Shown here piece by piece: positions 25,001 through 32,903 of a DNA stretch of 42,973 bases. The position numbers and the translations under genes are program-made. The stretch's first letter is position 1; the number at the start of each line of letters is the position of its first letter. The notes below the pieces were generated by a model. The model was not told the origin of the DNA and made no database searches. It was given only the letters and a program-made list of their open reading frames with translations. The DNA comes from Microbacterium sp. B19 (lineage in GTDB: Bacteria > Actinomycetota > Actinomycetes > Actinomycetales > Microbacteriaceae): assembly GCF_000333395.1 (NCBI RefSeq), contig NZ_BADA01000110.1, positions 36,262 through 79,234 on the forward strand, in the 5' to 3' direction.

Positions 25001-26119
25001 TTCCGAGACCTCAAGTGCGGCATGAAGCTGAGGAGCTGCGCGAGGTCGCGTCGACATCACCAAGGTGGCGTCCGGCCGCATGCGCCGTATCCCGAGTTCC
25101 AGAGCGCGCACGTCGAACTCAAGATCCATAGCGTCGTCGACCACGATGACTGGTGCGCCCTCCGGCAGAGCCTCGTATCCTTCAGGCGCGATAGAACCGC
25201 GCGATGCGAAGACCACGGCCCGTCCAATGTCGCTGTGCGCGAAGGCACGCAGGAGACGCGACTTACCTATCCCCCCGCGACCGATCAAGATGATCCGTTC
25301 CTCCAGCGCCGCGCTGAGATCGATTAGCCGGTGGAGTTCGTTCTCTCGGCCGACCAGTTCGAAGTTGCGATCAACACCAAGGCGCCCGGCGAGCGCAGAG
25401 TCGTACTCGTCGGGTGTCAGCCACGGACTGGGCTCGTGCACGCCGAGGAACGGCTCCCGCATTCCGCGAAAATATGTATCGACGAGGGCAAGAGCGTCGG
25501 CACGCGGCAGCTTACGGACGAGCGCGGACAGGTCCTCGCCGTCCCATAGTCTCCAACCGGCGTGATCCTGCATCTCTAATCGCGCCGCTGGTGTCGCGGT
25601 CTTGCGACTCAACGCAATGACGCCGGATGTGATCTTCGCTTCCGCCGTGACTTCGGCAACCGCCGCACGGATATCCTCCGGGCCGAACGTCTTGTGACGC
25701 TTGCACTGGACACCGATTCGCTCGCCCTCGCCGTCGATGAACACATCCACGCCGAACTGCTTGTGCCCAGTGGATCCGTTACGCGTCGCGCTCCGGCCGG
25801 GATATTTGCGAGCGCTCAAGTCCCGGATGAACGCCTCGAACGCCTCATCGGACAGATTTTCAAAGGGAAGGGTGAGAACTAGGTTGTGGGTCGCCTTGGC
25901 AGGATCCACTTCGTAGCTGCCTGCCTCGGTCACTTCGCCGATCGAGAGGCCAAGAACCGAACAGAGAGCAGGGAGCTGAGATTGTCGAGGTCGAGAGCGA
26001 CCCCGCTCCCACGCACTCACCGTCTGCTGCCCAACCCCCATAGCGCGAGCGAGTCCGGCCTGGTCGTGACCCGCGGCAGTGCGGGAAACCCGGATGAGGG
26101 TGCCGAGAAGTGAGGTCAC
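22055..26119 (-). CDS. HTH - Mrr-like nuclease - STAND NTPase - helical repeat protein (Avs-like)
   Basis: 1354 residues. (1) Xre HTH, 5-60: VSRTAAGHDQAGLARAMGVG and QQTVSAWERGRSRP. (2) Mrr-like PD-(D/E)XK nuclease, about 80-215: FENLSDEAFEAFIRDLSARK, D125 in QFGVDVF and the Q138-x-K140 pair in GVQCKR. (3) STAND NTPase, about 252-480: FELVGRENELHRL, Walker A GRGGIGKS (280-287), Walker B VIVVDDA (324-330), sensor STRPR (356-360), then a winged-helix-like segment. (4) About 850 residues of helical repeats without catalytic motifs, the expected sensor. The design is that of antiviral STAND (Avs) proteins, with the addition of an HTH. It starts at GTG 26119, directly downstream of a -10-like box. 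Expected action: sensing a phage component, oligomerising and cutting DNA. Confidence 0.9.
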   Translation of the reverse strand: MTSLLGTLIRVSRTAAGHDQAGLARAMGVGQQTVSAWERGRSRPRQSQLPALCSVLGLSIGEVTEAGSYEVDPAKATHNLVLTLPFENLSDEAFEAFIRDLSARKYPGRSATRNGSTGHKQFGVDVFIDGEGERIGVQCKRHKTFGPEDIRAAVAEVTAEAKITSGVIALSRKTATPAARLEMQDHAGWRLWDGEDLSALVRKLPRADALALVDTYFRGMREPFLGVHEPSPWLTPDEYDSALAGRLGVDRNFELVGRENELHRLIDLSAALEERIILIGRGGIGKSRLLRAFAHSDIGRAVVFASRGSIAPEGYEALPEGAPVIVVDDAMDLEFDVRALELGIRRMRPDATLVMSTRPRAAPQLHAALEVSEPEAAKVSITLDDLSIDAAESLAREALGELASDARVEGLARVGYDCPFMIVLGAHLIREGVLTDKDLVTQNELRRQILTRFTDIVIRGSNADARSAVLQAIAAVQPADLKNPEFLEVLAGLSNIDEARVVDVVDELDDLGLVLRRGQTVRVVPDLLGDAILERALVSKSGLDKRFAIRIADEARGIALSHALRNVSVIDWQRRAQGPSELADTLWSALTEHALTLPNSARISLSKRVASVAAIYPGRALDLAELLLADPAPDEEDPFSEIWGPPRAINTVEVARALGSLIANAGSDVDHLPRSMRMLVQIGLPDTRSENQNPEHAMRLLRELGQFHPRRTLRFNRIYVETVARLLAEPELDSCASQLVSLLGEIMAHDVVVTESRGWDLSIARHDIDLEVVSDVRSAAITIAIDTLERNDRSAYAATKVLEKALMSNHRSDDVTEEFTTVVAGLGSVLSDASRPAGIRLAAYRALGWHAAYGAGPRRSAARAARLKLAADDDLLLARVTRGGFHADEDYVDEVQAVEGGGEGNESPAVARYHRSAAQLEEAMQDLSLRWNSALSPEQILTRIRDAIDDALNERERFTPPRRLLQLLFLSSSDLARAALAPRTPASPADDCIVEEALRVCFVSDYSDLQEIATDKIAQGEHPAAMVASAVGGARGPLTLGQTRVVDALLTTKHPAVYSSLLTTARWREELDPALVLAILHAAPIETNSAVAEAAASVLTESATVPWASLSADERALFMDRFVQTPTLDAYGFGELITRQIAIDSYAALGFLQRRIDRQNDGPDDYDALPYLESMPFSFRVSPALPGLIRNHIDWLLQDAPHRQGHDGLDVLQRMFIGYEEDVLAVLLSLIQTQQPDQVGLVRAVLYGAPRDFVLRAPQFVARAIEAASSMPESLERDVIRGLHGSAEYGSHSRAIGADDPEDVALRIGAERLALQFDPTSAVRRFYNEVADRASARIASERQDDASLRSPRRW

Positions 26120-26126
26120 TCCCCCA

Positions 26127-26133
26127 ATCTATA
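26127..26133 (-). promoter_or_regulatory. -10 box of the STAND gene, probable leaderless transcript
   Basis: TATAGAT on the minus strand ends 8 nt before the GTG at 26119. With normal -10 to start-site spacing the transcript would begin at or within about 3 nt of the GTG, so the mRNA is probably leaderless. No convincing -35 was found; the protein's own HTH could bind here. Confidence 0.45.
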
Positions 26134-26447
26134 CGGGTTAAAGACGTACGGTTGAGAGCGCACATTTCTAACGCGTCATCTGGACGCCGCCTGAGACCGC
26201 AGGCTAGGGCGATACTCGCTCGCAGACCCCCGGCGCGACCCGCCTATGGATGTCGCGGCCGCCGAAATGGGGCGCGCGGCCCACACAGTCGTCAGCAGTT
26301 CGACGGTCGACCCCGGGGGCACAGAAAAGCCATCGACTCGATATTCGGCAGCGGACCAGCCCCGTGACTTTCGCAACACGGCCAGAGTGGCGTAGATCGT
26401 GCAGCTCCGCGGTGGGGCCCGGCATCCACGCACCCGAAATCGCGCCC
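26134..26447. other. Intergenic region upstream of the STAND gene
   Basis: About 310 bp between the STAND promoter and the 3' end of the broken HTH gene. No coding frame with a start and RBS is convincing on either strand, and no repeat or tRNA was seen. Confidence 0.4.
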
Positions 26448-27208
26448 TCACCACAGCAGCGCCAGCGCATCCGCCGCCGCGCTCCCCACCTCCGCCGTAT
26501 GCGTCAGCAGCCGCTGGCCGTTGCTGTCGGGTAGGTGCAGCACCTCGTAATGCAGGTCGAGGTCGCCCACCTGCGGGTGGTGCAGCCGCTTCGTCCCGCT
26601 CGAGATAACCGCACGTCGTGCTTCGCCCACAGGCGCGCGAACTCCCGACTGTTCATCGACAACTCGCCCACGAGCTCGGCGAGCGCGCGATCGTCCGGAT
26701 ACTGCCCCGCCACGAACCGCAGCGACGCGACCGCCGACGCCGCCTCCTCCGCCCAATCGCGATGCAGCTCACGCGTGTGCGAGTCGAGGAACAGCAGCCG
26801 CATCTGGTTCGGACGCGTCGCCGGATCATCCGGATCCGTGAACGCCAAATGCCCCGCCACCAGCGCATGCCCGAGCGGATTCCACGCCAGCACATCATTC
26901 CGCCGCCCCAGAAGCAACGCCCCCACCGACGGCATCGACGCCAGCAGCGCTAATGCCCCGGGCACCGCCACCTCGGCGCGCGTCACGCGCTTCCGCCTCG
27001 CCGGAACCGGACGCGCCAGCTCATACAGATGCACCCGCTCGTCATCGTCGAGGTCGAGCGCCCGCGCGAGCGCCTCGATGATCGCGTCACTCGCGTTCGA
27101 CGACTGCCCCTGCTCGAGCCGCGTGTAGTAGTTCACCGAGATCCCGGCGATCTGCGCCAACTCCTCGCGCCGCAGGCCCGGAACCGACGCCAGCGGCCGA
27201 GAACTCAC
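26448..27208 (-). pseudogene. MmyB-type helix-turn-helix regulator, truncated and frameshifted
   Basis: The HTH is intact (VPGLRREELAQIAGISVNYY, TRLEQGQSSNASDAIIEALA), as is most of the MmyB-like ligand-binding domain (LLGRRNDVLAWNPLGHALVA, RLLFLDSHTRELHRDWAEEA, SMNSREFARLWAKHDV). Near 26609-26612 the frame breaks: family sequence continues in another frame (SSGTKRLHHPQVGDLDLHYE, ending LALLW). Upstream of VPGLRREE the usual first 30 residues (ending FLRxRRxR) are absent; the frame simply runs on with non-family sequence. Two lesions make it a remnant, although the 3' shift alone could be a one-base error. Confidence 0.8.
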
Positions 27209-27524
27209 GCCCGGCCAAGTCGCTGGTGACGACGTCGTCGTCGCATTCGAACTCAATACCGGCTCCGACTTCCTCCCTCTGACCGTCGCCCGCGTCTCGC
27301 TGGGACCGCAGGTTCCCCGCTGAAGAAGCCGCCAACCTCCCGCCGACCTCCTCAACGCTCGACGTGGCCGACACTTGATCTGCGTCGCGCGCCGCACAAT
27401 CGTCCGCATCGCTTCGCGGAGGTGACTCGTGCGTGATGCCGCGCGGAGGGCGGTGACTGCGCGGCCCTCGTGATACGCGAGTTGGCTGGGCCAAGGATTA
27501 TCGCGAACTGTTGGGGGCGATACG
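27209..27524. other. Intergenic region, no gene seen
   Basis: 316 bp. Minus-strand frames are open but not protein-like; this is where the missing 5' part of the HTH regulator would be. The RBS of the next gene (TTGGGGGCG) lies at its right end. Confidence 0.4.
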
Positions 27525-28457
27525 GTGGAGTTCGCTATTCTGAGCGGAAAAGTCGGGGGAATGCGGTTGGCACGGAAACGTCGCGCTCGGAACTCGAATC
27601 CGAAGAACAAGAACCGCGGCCGCGTGGTCGCCTCCGGAAAAACGCGCAACGCCGCTCACGTCCCCAGTCGCGAGTCTCCGGGTTCAAAGAACCCTGGTGA
27701 CTACCGGGTGAACCTCAGCCTGCTCTTAGATGGTTGGTGGAGGAGTGGTCGCTCGACTTACGTCGGTCTGGCGCTGATCGCGGCGTCAGTCACTGCAACC
27801 ATTGCCGTCACGGCTCAGGACGCAGTGTTTGTAGTCCATCGCGTTGGGTGGCCCGCGATCTTCTTGCTCACCGTCCTGGTTGTCGTCGTGGTCGCGCGGC
27901 GACGCCTATTTCCGCACCCGTCAACCATCACCCAAGTGCTGGTCGTCGTCGCTGTCATGGTCGGCTCTGCCTCCTGGGCCATATCGTTTTGGGTAGCGCA
28001 ATCGCGTGAGATCGCCGCCGAAGCGACGACTGAAGTGATTGCGCGCGCCTCGGGCCTACAGGCGAGCGGACTCACGATCGAGAATCAGCGATTCGACAGT
28101 GAGTCGTTAGTCGGGAGCAAGCTGCAGGACGCCCACCTGATAGACGTCGGTTTTGTTGGTGTTGATCTCTCAGAAAGCGACCTGCGCGGCGCTCGTCTGG
28201 AGCGCGTTGACCTCTCTGGCGCAAACCTCTGCGCTGTCGATGCGCGGGGCGCCGATCTCAGCGGCACCAAGAATTTCGAGTCCGTGTCGAGCCTCCAGTA
28301 CTTCGTATACGACGTGAATACGAAGTTTCCCGAAGGCGCGGACATTGATCAGGTTGATGGACCGATCCTCTACGGCCCCCACTCTAGGCGTGCGTTTCCA
28401 TTCCGATGCGGCGACGACGTCACCAGAGTCCTAACGCTTGGCGAGGTCCCCAAGTGA
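27525..28457 (+). CDS. Membrane pentapeptide-repeat protein
   Basis: 310 residues from GTG 27525, supported by GGGGGC about 6 nt upstream (an ATG at 27561 has its RBS too close). A basic N-terminus is followed by three hydrophobic helices (STYVGLALIAASVTATIAV, GWPAIFLLTVLVVVVVA, ITQVLVVVAVMVGSASWAIS). Then comes a short pentapeptide-repeat stretch (about 205-260): LVGSKLQDAHLIDVGFVGVD, LSESDLRGARLERVDLSGAN, ADLSGT, the A(D/N)LXX pattern. In other systems pentapeptide proteins with membrane helices act as scaffolds or effectors. Its stop overlaps the next gene (GTGA). Lower GC than the flanks. Confidence 0.8.
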   Translation: MEFAILSGKVGGMRLARKRRARNSNPKNKNRGRVVASGKTRNAAHVPSRESPGSKNPGDYRVNLSLLLDGWWRSGRSTYVGLALIAASVTATIAVTAQDAVFVVHRVGWPAIFLLTVLVVVVVARRRLFPHPSTITQVLVVVAVMVGSASWAISFWVAQSREIAAEATTEVIARASGLQASGLTIENQRFDSESLVGSKLQDAHLIDVGFVGVDLSESDLRGARLERVDLSGANLCAVDARGADLSGTKNFESVSSLQYFVYDVNTKFPEGADIDQVDGPILYGPHSRRAFPFRCGDDVTRVLTLGEVPK

Positions 28458-29305
28458 GGAAGAGGGGGTCTCTCCAGCGATGGTCATCTCTCCATTGGAA
28501 GGGCATCGTTGTCATGTTGGTCGTGGTAGCTCTCAGCACAACAACCATCGCGAATGGGCTCAGTCCGCGAACCAGGCCCATGAACCATAATGTCGCGGCG
28601 GGGTCCGTCGTCAACACTGGCTTGGCGATCCACCTGAGCGAGGTTCAGATCTGCGCATGCTTCGAAGGGCCGGATGGCCAGTCTCAGAAGAAGGTGAAGT
28701 TTCGGATCGAGAACCAGAGCGAGCAAACATGGGTGGACCTATACGGCGGCCCAGACGGAAGCGTCTTCCTCTACGTGGCTTACCGCGACGCGTTCGTCCC
28801 AACGATGCAGATGCCTGACTCAGGGCCAGCACCGGCCACCAACGCTCGAGTTGGCATTGGAGGTTCGCCTAGCGGTAGGTATGTGTTCAGTACGGCGGAG
28901 ACTAGGGAGGTTCTGCCTGACCAGGTCGCGCCGGAGGTCTCAAGGGAGCTGGAAGTGCCCGAGGGCTGGACGATGTGGGCCCTTCCAGCCAATCCCAATA
29001 TAGTTGTGGCTCCTATAGACGGGTTGATGACTTTTCCCACCTACGTCGAGCAACAATGGCTGGGGCCGGGTGACGCGTACTACGGCGAGGGTAACGGGAT
29101 CGGGGCATGGGTCTTCTACGTTCCGCTACCTGAGGAAATTGCATGGACCTCCCTCGGTTACGTGTCACCCGAAACGCTGTCCAGCGCCAACATCGACCAG
29201 TTTTATCGGGTCATCGGAGTCGGCATACGAGATCGTGAGGGGCGGACTGTCGGCTTTTCGCCGCTCCCCCCGGAGTCCGGCTGGTCCCACGCGGGCGATT
29301 TCTGA
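28454..29305 (+). CDS. Membrane-anchored protein coupled to the pentapeptide gene
   Basis: 283 residues from GTG 28454, whose GTGA overlaps the pentapeptide stop. One N-terminal signal anchor (GIVVMLVVVALSTTTIANGL) is followed by an extracytoplasmic domain of about 230 residues rich in beta and aromatic residues (GNGIGAWVFYVPLPEEIAWT, PTYVEQQWLGPGDAYYGEGN). Two Cys lie in ICACF. No family recognised. The coupling suggests that it acts with the membrane pentapeptide protein at the cell surface. Confidence 0.7.
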   Translation: MRKRGSLQRWSSLHWKGIVVMLVVVALSTTTIANGLSPRTRPMNHNVAAGSVVNTGLAIHLSEVQICACFEGPDGQSQKKVKFRIENQSEQTWVDLYGGPDGSVFLYVAYRDAFVPTMQMPDSGPAPATNARVGIGGSPSGRYVFSTAETREVLPDQVAPEVSRELEVPEGWTMWALPANPNIVVAPIDGLMTFPTYVEQQWLGPGDAYYGEGNGIGAWVFYVPLPEEIAWTSLGYVSPETLSSANIDQFYRVIGVGIRDREGRTVGFSPLPPESGWSHAGDF

Positions 29306-29364
29306 CCCGGCATTGCGATAGCCGATACCTTCCGCACGCAGACCAGTGCCGCTACGGTCGGATC

Positions 29365-29589
29365 ATGCAGCGACTCACGCCGGGCCTCACGGCCATCATG
29401 TACGACAACCAGCAGATCGCCGTCCTTGAAGGAGCGGTCTCGTTGCCAATTGGCGCGAGGATCCAGATTGGCAAGAGCGACTACATAGTCAATAACGTGC
29501 GCGTCGGGATTCGTCACGAGGATTTTGATTTGTACTACGACACTCACCTCGCCGAAGTCACGGGCGCCTCGCCCAGCCCCCTCGATTAG
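29365..29589 (+). CDS. Small hypothetical protein
   Basis: 74 residues, short beta-rich sequence (GLTAIMYDNQQIAVLEGAV, IGKSDYIVNNVRVGIRHEDF). No RBS of note, no signal peptide, no known family. It follows the membrane pair on the same strand by 59 bp and may belong to that unit. Confidence 0.5.
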   Translation: MQRLTPGLTAIMYDNQQIAVLEGAVSLPIGARIQIGKSDYIVNNVRVGIRHEDFDLYYDTHLAEVTGASPSPLD

Positions 29590-29849
29590 AAGCCGCACGC
29601 GTTCCACTCTGCGGTGATGAACGCGGCGCTCGCCCGAGCGCTACGTTCGATGCCCGGCCAACCCACCAGCGCCTGACTGCCCACGGGAGAGCAGCACCCC
29701 GCGCCCGGAGAGGACCCAAACCCTTCGCGCCGCCGTCAATCTATATGGCGCCCCCCCACCCCCGCCGCTTCGGGAGTCACGGCATCCTGACTGCGCAGGA
29801 AGTCGCCCAACTCGCTCGACACCCGTCCCCGTTCCGACATCTCCCCAGT

Positions 29850-30362
29850 CTGACCCTGACGCTGTACCGGCAGAACGTCCGGGGATTCAGCCCGCTTCAG
29901 ACGCGACTCGTCTTCGCCATGGTCGCCGCCGGGACCGTGGTCGGCGGGTTAGTCGCACCCCGCGTGATCGCCCGGATCGGCGCGACCCGCGCGATCGTCG
30001 TGGGGCTCGTCGTGCAGGCCGCGGCCACTCTCCCCCTGGCGTTCCTCGACCAGCTGTCGGGCTCGCTCGTCGACGTGCTCATCGGAACGTTCATCGGCTG
30101 AGTCGCCAACCTCGTCGGCTTCATGGTCACCGCGAGCACTGGCATCCTGGATCAAGAACAAGGCCTCGCGACCGGTCTCGCGACGATGAGTCAGCAGATC
30201 GTCATCACCGTCGGAACGCCGGTCATGTCGGCGATCGTCGCGGCGAGCGCGGCGGTGGCCGCGGGCGTGAGCGCGGCGCTCGTGGTGAATGCGGCGATCT
30301 GCGTGGGGGCGGCGGTCATCGTGGGGGTCGCGCTGCGAATGCGTCAGTCCGCGCGCGCCTGA
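29850..30362 (+). pseudogene. DHA2-type MFS transporter, C-terminal remnant with internal stop
   Basis: Family sequence starts at LTLTLYRQNVRGFSPLQT and continues through TM helices (MVAAGTVVGGLVAPRVIARI, VVGLVVQAAATLPLAFL). An in-frame TGA (30099-30101) interrupts it, and the frame resumes as VANLVGFMVTASTGILDQEQ, LATMSQQIVITVGTPVMSAI to the end. The first half, with the first seven or so helices, is missing; the open frame upstream is unrelated. Drug/H+ antiporter remnant. Its end overlaps the convergent hydrolase remnant by 19 bp. Confidence 0.85.
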
Positions 30363-31096
30363 AGGTGCCGGACAAAGAACCGCCCGGCATCCTTCCCCGC
30401 GAACGCGGGAACGCCCGTGTGCCCGCCCATGTTGGCGACGAGCGTCTTCTCGCGCGAGGCGAACGTCGAACAGGTCGAGGGCTGCCTGACGGTCGTTGCC
30501 CTCGTCATCCCACTGCAGAAGGACATGGACCGGGATGCCGATCCCCCGCGCCTCCTCCAGCGTCGAGCGAGGAACGTAGCTTCCGGCGAAGAGCCCGGCG
30601 GCCGCGATGCGCGGATCGGTCGCGGCGAGGCGGACGCCGACGGCGATGACTCCGCCCGAGAAGCGACCCTCGTGGTGATCTCGGGGAGCGCGAGGACCGC
30701 GTCGAGCGTGGCCTGCCAGTCCGGGACAGCCTGGTCGACGAGCAGCAGAATGAGCCGGTCGATAAGGTCGGCACTCGGCTTCTCGCCCGCGGCGAGCGCG
30801 GCGCGCAGATCGGCGCGAGACTCTTCGGCGCCGGGCAGTGGCGGGCGGTCGCCGGTGCCGGGGAGCTCGATCGTCACGGACGCGAAGCCCTCCGCCGCGG
30901 CGGCTCTCGCGCGGGCGACGAGCCGCGGGTACATCCGGCGCGTGCCGAAGCCGCCGGGCTGGTTCAGGAGCAGCAGCGGCACCGGGGATGACGGGGTGGC
31001 GGTGGGTGGCATCCACAAGATGCCGGTGAAGTCGGCGAGCGTGAATTCGCGCTCGAGGCCGCCGTCGTCGAGCAGGGTCTGTGAAGTGAAGCGCAT
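30344..31096 (-). pseudogene. Alpha/beta hydrolase with two frameshifts
   Basis: From ATG 31096 the frame reads LLLLNQPGGFGTRRMYPRLV and SVTIELPGTGDRPPLPG up to LALPEITT. Near 30670-30682 the sequence moves to another frame (EGRFSGGVIAVGVRLAATDP, VPRSTLEEARGIGIPVHVLL, QWDDEGNDRQAALDLFD), and near 30458-30470 returns to the first frame (REKTLVANMGGHTGVPAFAG to the stop). The pieces together form one dienelactone-hydrolase-like protein of about 250 residues. Opposite shifts that restore the frame are compatible with two base errors, but the neighbouring remnants favour real decay. Confidence 0.75.
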
Positions 31097-31245
31097 GGTC
31101 TTGCCTTTCGGGAGCTTGGGGGTGCTCCCCGGGCGACCTAGCACCCGACCGTGACTCCGCGGAGGAGCACCCACGTCGATTCGTTCACGGGGACCACCTC
31201 CTCAGGCTTCAGCACGGACCACCGAACAGTATCCCGACCTGCCCC

Positions 31246-31740
31246 TCACCGGAACAGATCGGCGTGGTCGACGACCCACGCGCGGAAAGTGCGCGATGGG
31301 CGACCCGTGATGCGCGTGTACTCGTCGGAGATCGGCGGAGTCGCGCCGACCGCCTCGCGCCAATCCTTGATGATTTGCCGCACTCACACCTCGGGGACGA
31401 ACCGCGACAGCATCGCCGACGACTCCGCCTCGGTCTGTTCGATCACCGCTACCGGGCGTCCGATGACCTCACCGATCAGCGCGACCTGCTCGCGGAGGGT
31501 GAGACGCTCGGGTCCGGTCAGCACCGGCGCGGCACCGACGAGCGCGTCGGTGGTGAGGGCGACCACGGCGACATCGGCGATGTCCTGCTCATGGATGGGC
31601 GCCTGCACCGCATCGGGGTACGGCAGCGGGACGGCGCTCTCGCCCCGCACTCCCCAGCTCCAGCGCGCCGCATTGCTCGCGAATCCGCCCGGGCGCAGCA
31701 ATGTGTACGCGAGGCCCGACCGCACGACGGCCTCCTCCAC
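31246..31740 (-). pseudogene. NmrA-like NAD(P)-binding protein, 5' half lost, internal stop
   Basis: The family sequence begins at about VEEAVVRSGLAYTLLRPGGF and runs through PIHEQDIADVAVVALTTDAL and LTGPERLTLREQVALIGEVI. A TGA at 31384-31386 interrupts it, but the normal tail (VRQIIKDWREAVGATPPISD, TGRPSRTFRAWVVDHADLF) continues in frame to 31246. The dinucleotide-binding Rossmann N-terminus is missing; the frame upstream is antisense to a TetR remnant. It cannot be functional. Confidence 0.8.
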
Positions 31741-32115
31741 CCGGAGGACGGCCTCGGCACGATCGCGCTCGGCTCGATCCCGGTCCTCCCCGGTGCTCTC
31801 CGCCTCGCCGAACACGAGTTGGCGCTCATGGAGGCGGGCGGCGTTCCCGCCGACCGCGCCGCGCTCGCGGTCGACCTCATCGCGCAGTTCGCCGCATCGA
31901 CCGCCGTCGAGCGGACCGTCCGGCTCAGCCGCGGGGACGTCGGCGACGATCGTGAACACGTCCTGACCGCTTACGAACGCGCCGACGCCGAGCGATTCCC
32001 GCACGTTGCTCGCTCAGCGTCGTTGCTCACCGGCCCCGACGACTCGGCACGGCGTGACTTCGCGATCGACGTTCTCCTGACCGGAATCGAGCGCGCAGGC
32101 GTCCGGCGCGCCTGA
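31732..32115 (+). pseudogene. TetR-family regulator, C-terminal remnant
   Basis: The 3' part reads as a TetR ligand-binding domain: ALRLAEHELALMEAGGVPAD, ALAVDLIAQFAASTAVERTV, DDSARRDFAIDVLLTGIE. No HTH is found upstream; the frame instead crosses the nmrA-like remnant antisense. It abuts that remnant head to head at about 31735, so one deletion seems to have removed the shared intergenic region with both N-termini. Confidence 0.75.
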
Positions 32116-32176
32116 GACTCATCGTGCGCCGCGACAGGTCTGGTCCGTGTCGGTGGCTCGGAGTACGGTCGGCGCC

Positions 32177-32755
32177 ATGACCCCAGCCACCCTCTTCCTC
32201 CACGCCGATGCCGCTCTGCGCGAGGTCATCGACCAGCTCGATCCCGCTGACTTCTCTATGTCCGTCCCGAAGGAGTGGAGCCAGCTCGAGTCGCCCACGC
32301 TGCTCGGCATCCTCGGGCGCCACGCTTACGACGAAGCCTGGATTCCCGACGTGCTCGCGGGCCGCGCGGCCTCGGACAGCGATCCGTATGCCAACGTCGA
32401 TCTGCTCGGCGACGACCCCATCTCGTCCTACGACGCGCTCAACGACAAGGCGATGACGGCCGTACGGTCGGGCGACATCGCCGAGACCTTCCGATTCACC
32501 TACGGGAACTACCCGGCGGCGGAGGGCTTCGCGCACCTGGCGACCTATCGCGCATTCCAGGCGTACTCGATCGCGAAGCACTTCGGCATCCCGTTCCACC
32601 TCTCCCCCGAGCTGGTCGCCGGGTTCAACGAGCACGTGGTCCCGCACGCTGACGAGTGGCGGCAGTGGGGCGTCTTCCCGCCGGCCATCGAAGCGCCCGT
32701 CGACGCCGATGACGAGACGCGGCTGCTCTGCACCCTCGGGTTCTGGCAGCCCTGA
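32177..32755 (+). CDS. DinB/MDMPI-like four-helix protein
   Basis: 192 residues from ATG 32177. A four-helix bundle of the DinB/mycothiol-dependent maleylpyruvate isomerase N-terminal type is suggested by HADAALREVIDQLDPADFSM, a helix with a metal-ligand-type His (GILGRHAYDEAWIPDVLAGR) and the second histidine region FAHLATYRAFQAYSIAKHFG. These proteins may be mycothiol-dependent transferases or metal binders. Followed by two tandem hairpins. Function not predictable. Confidence 0.75.
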   Translation: MTPATLFLHADAALREVIDQLDPADFSMSVPKEWSQLESPTLLGILGRHAYDEAWIPDVLAGRAASDSDPYANVDLLGDDPISSYDALNDKAMTAVRSGDIAETFRFTYGNYPAAEGFAHLATYRAFQAYSIAKHFGIPFHLSPELVAGFNEHVVPHADEWRQWGVFPPAIEAPVDADDETRLLCTLGFWQP

Positions 32756-32792
32756 GCCCCGTCCGGTCGGGGCACGCCCCAGGAGCTGGGGC
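32756..32792. terminator. Two tandem GC hairpins after the DinB-like gene
   Basis: GCCCCG/CGGGGC (32756-32773) and GCCCCAG/CTGGGGC (32776-32792) form two stems directly after the stop. No U-tract, so efficiency is uncertain. Confidence 0.55.
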
Positions 32793-32903
32793 CGACCCCG
32801 CACACGACTCACCGCCCGTAGTGACAAGAGATCGCTGCCGCCGTTGCGCGGTGGTTGACGCCGCGCCCAACGGACCGCGACCTCATTCCCCAGATCTACA
32901 ACA

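Noticed and set aside
16805..29744. Integrase, attachment repeats, tRNA or IS element bounding the accessory block
   Set aside because: Searched by eye at both ends; none found, so the mode of acquisition stays open.
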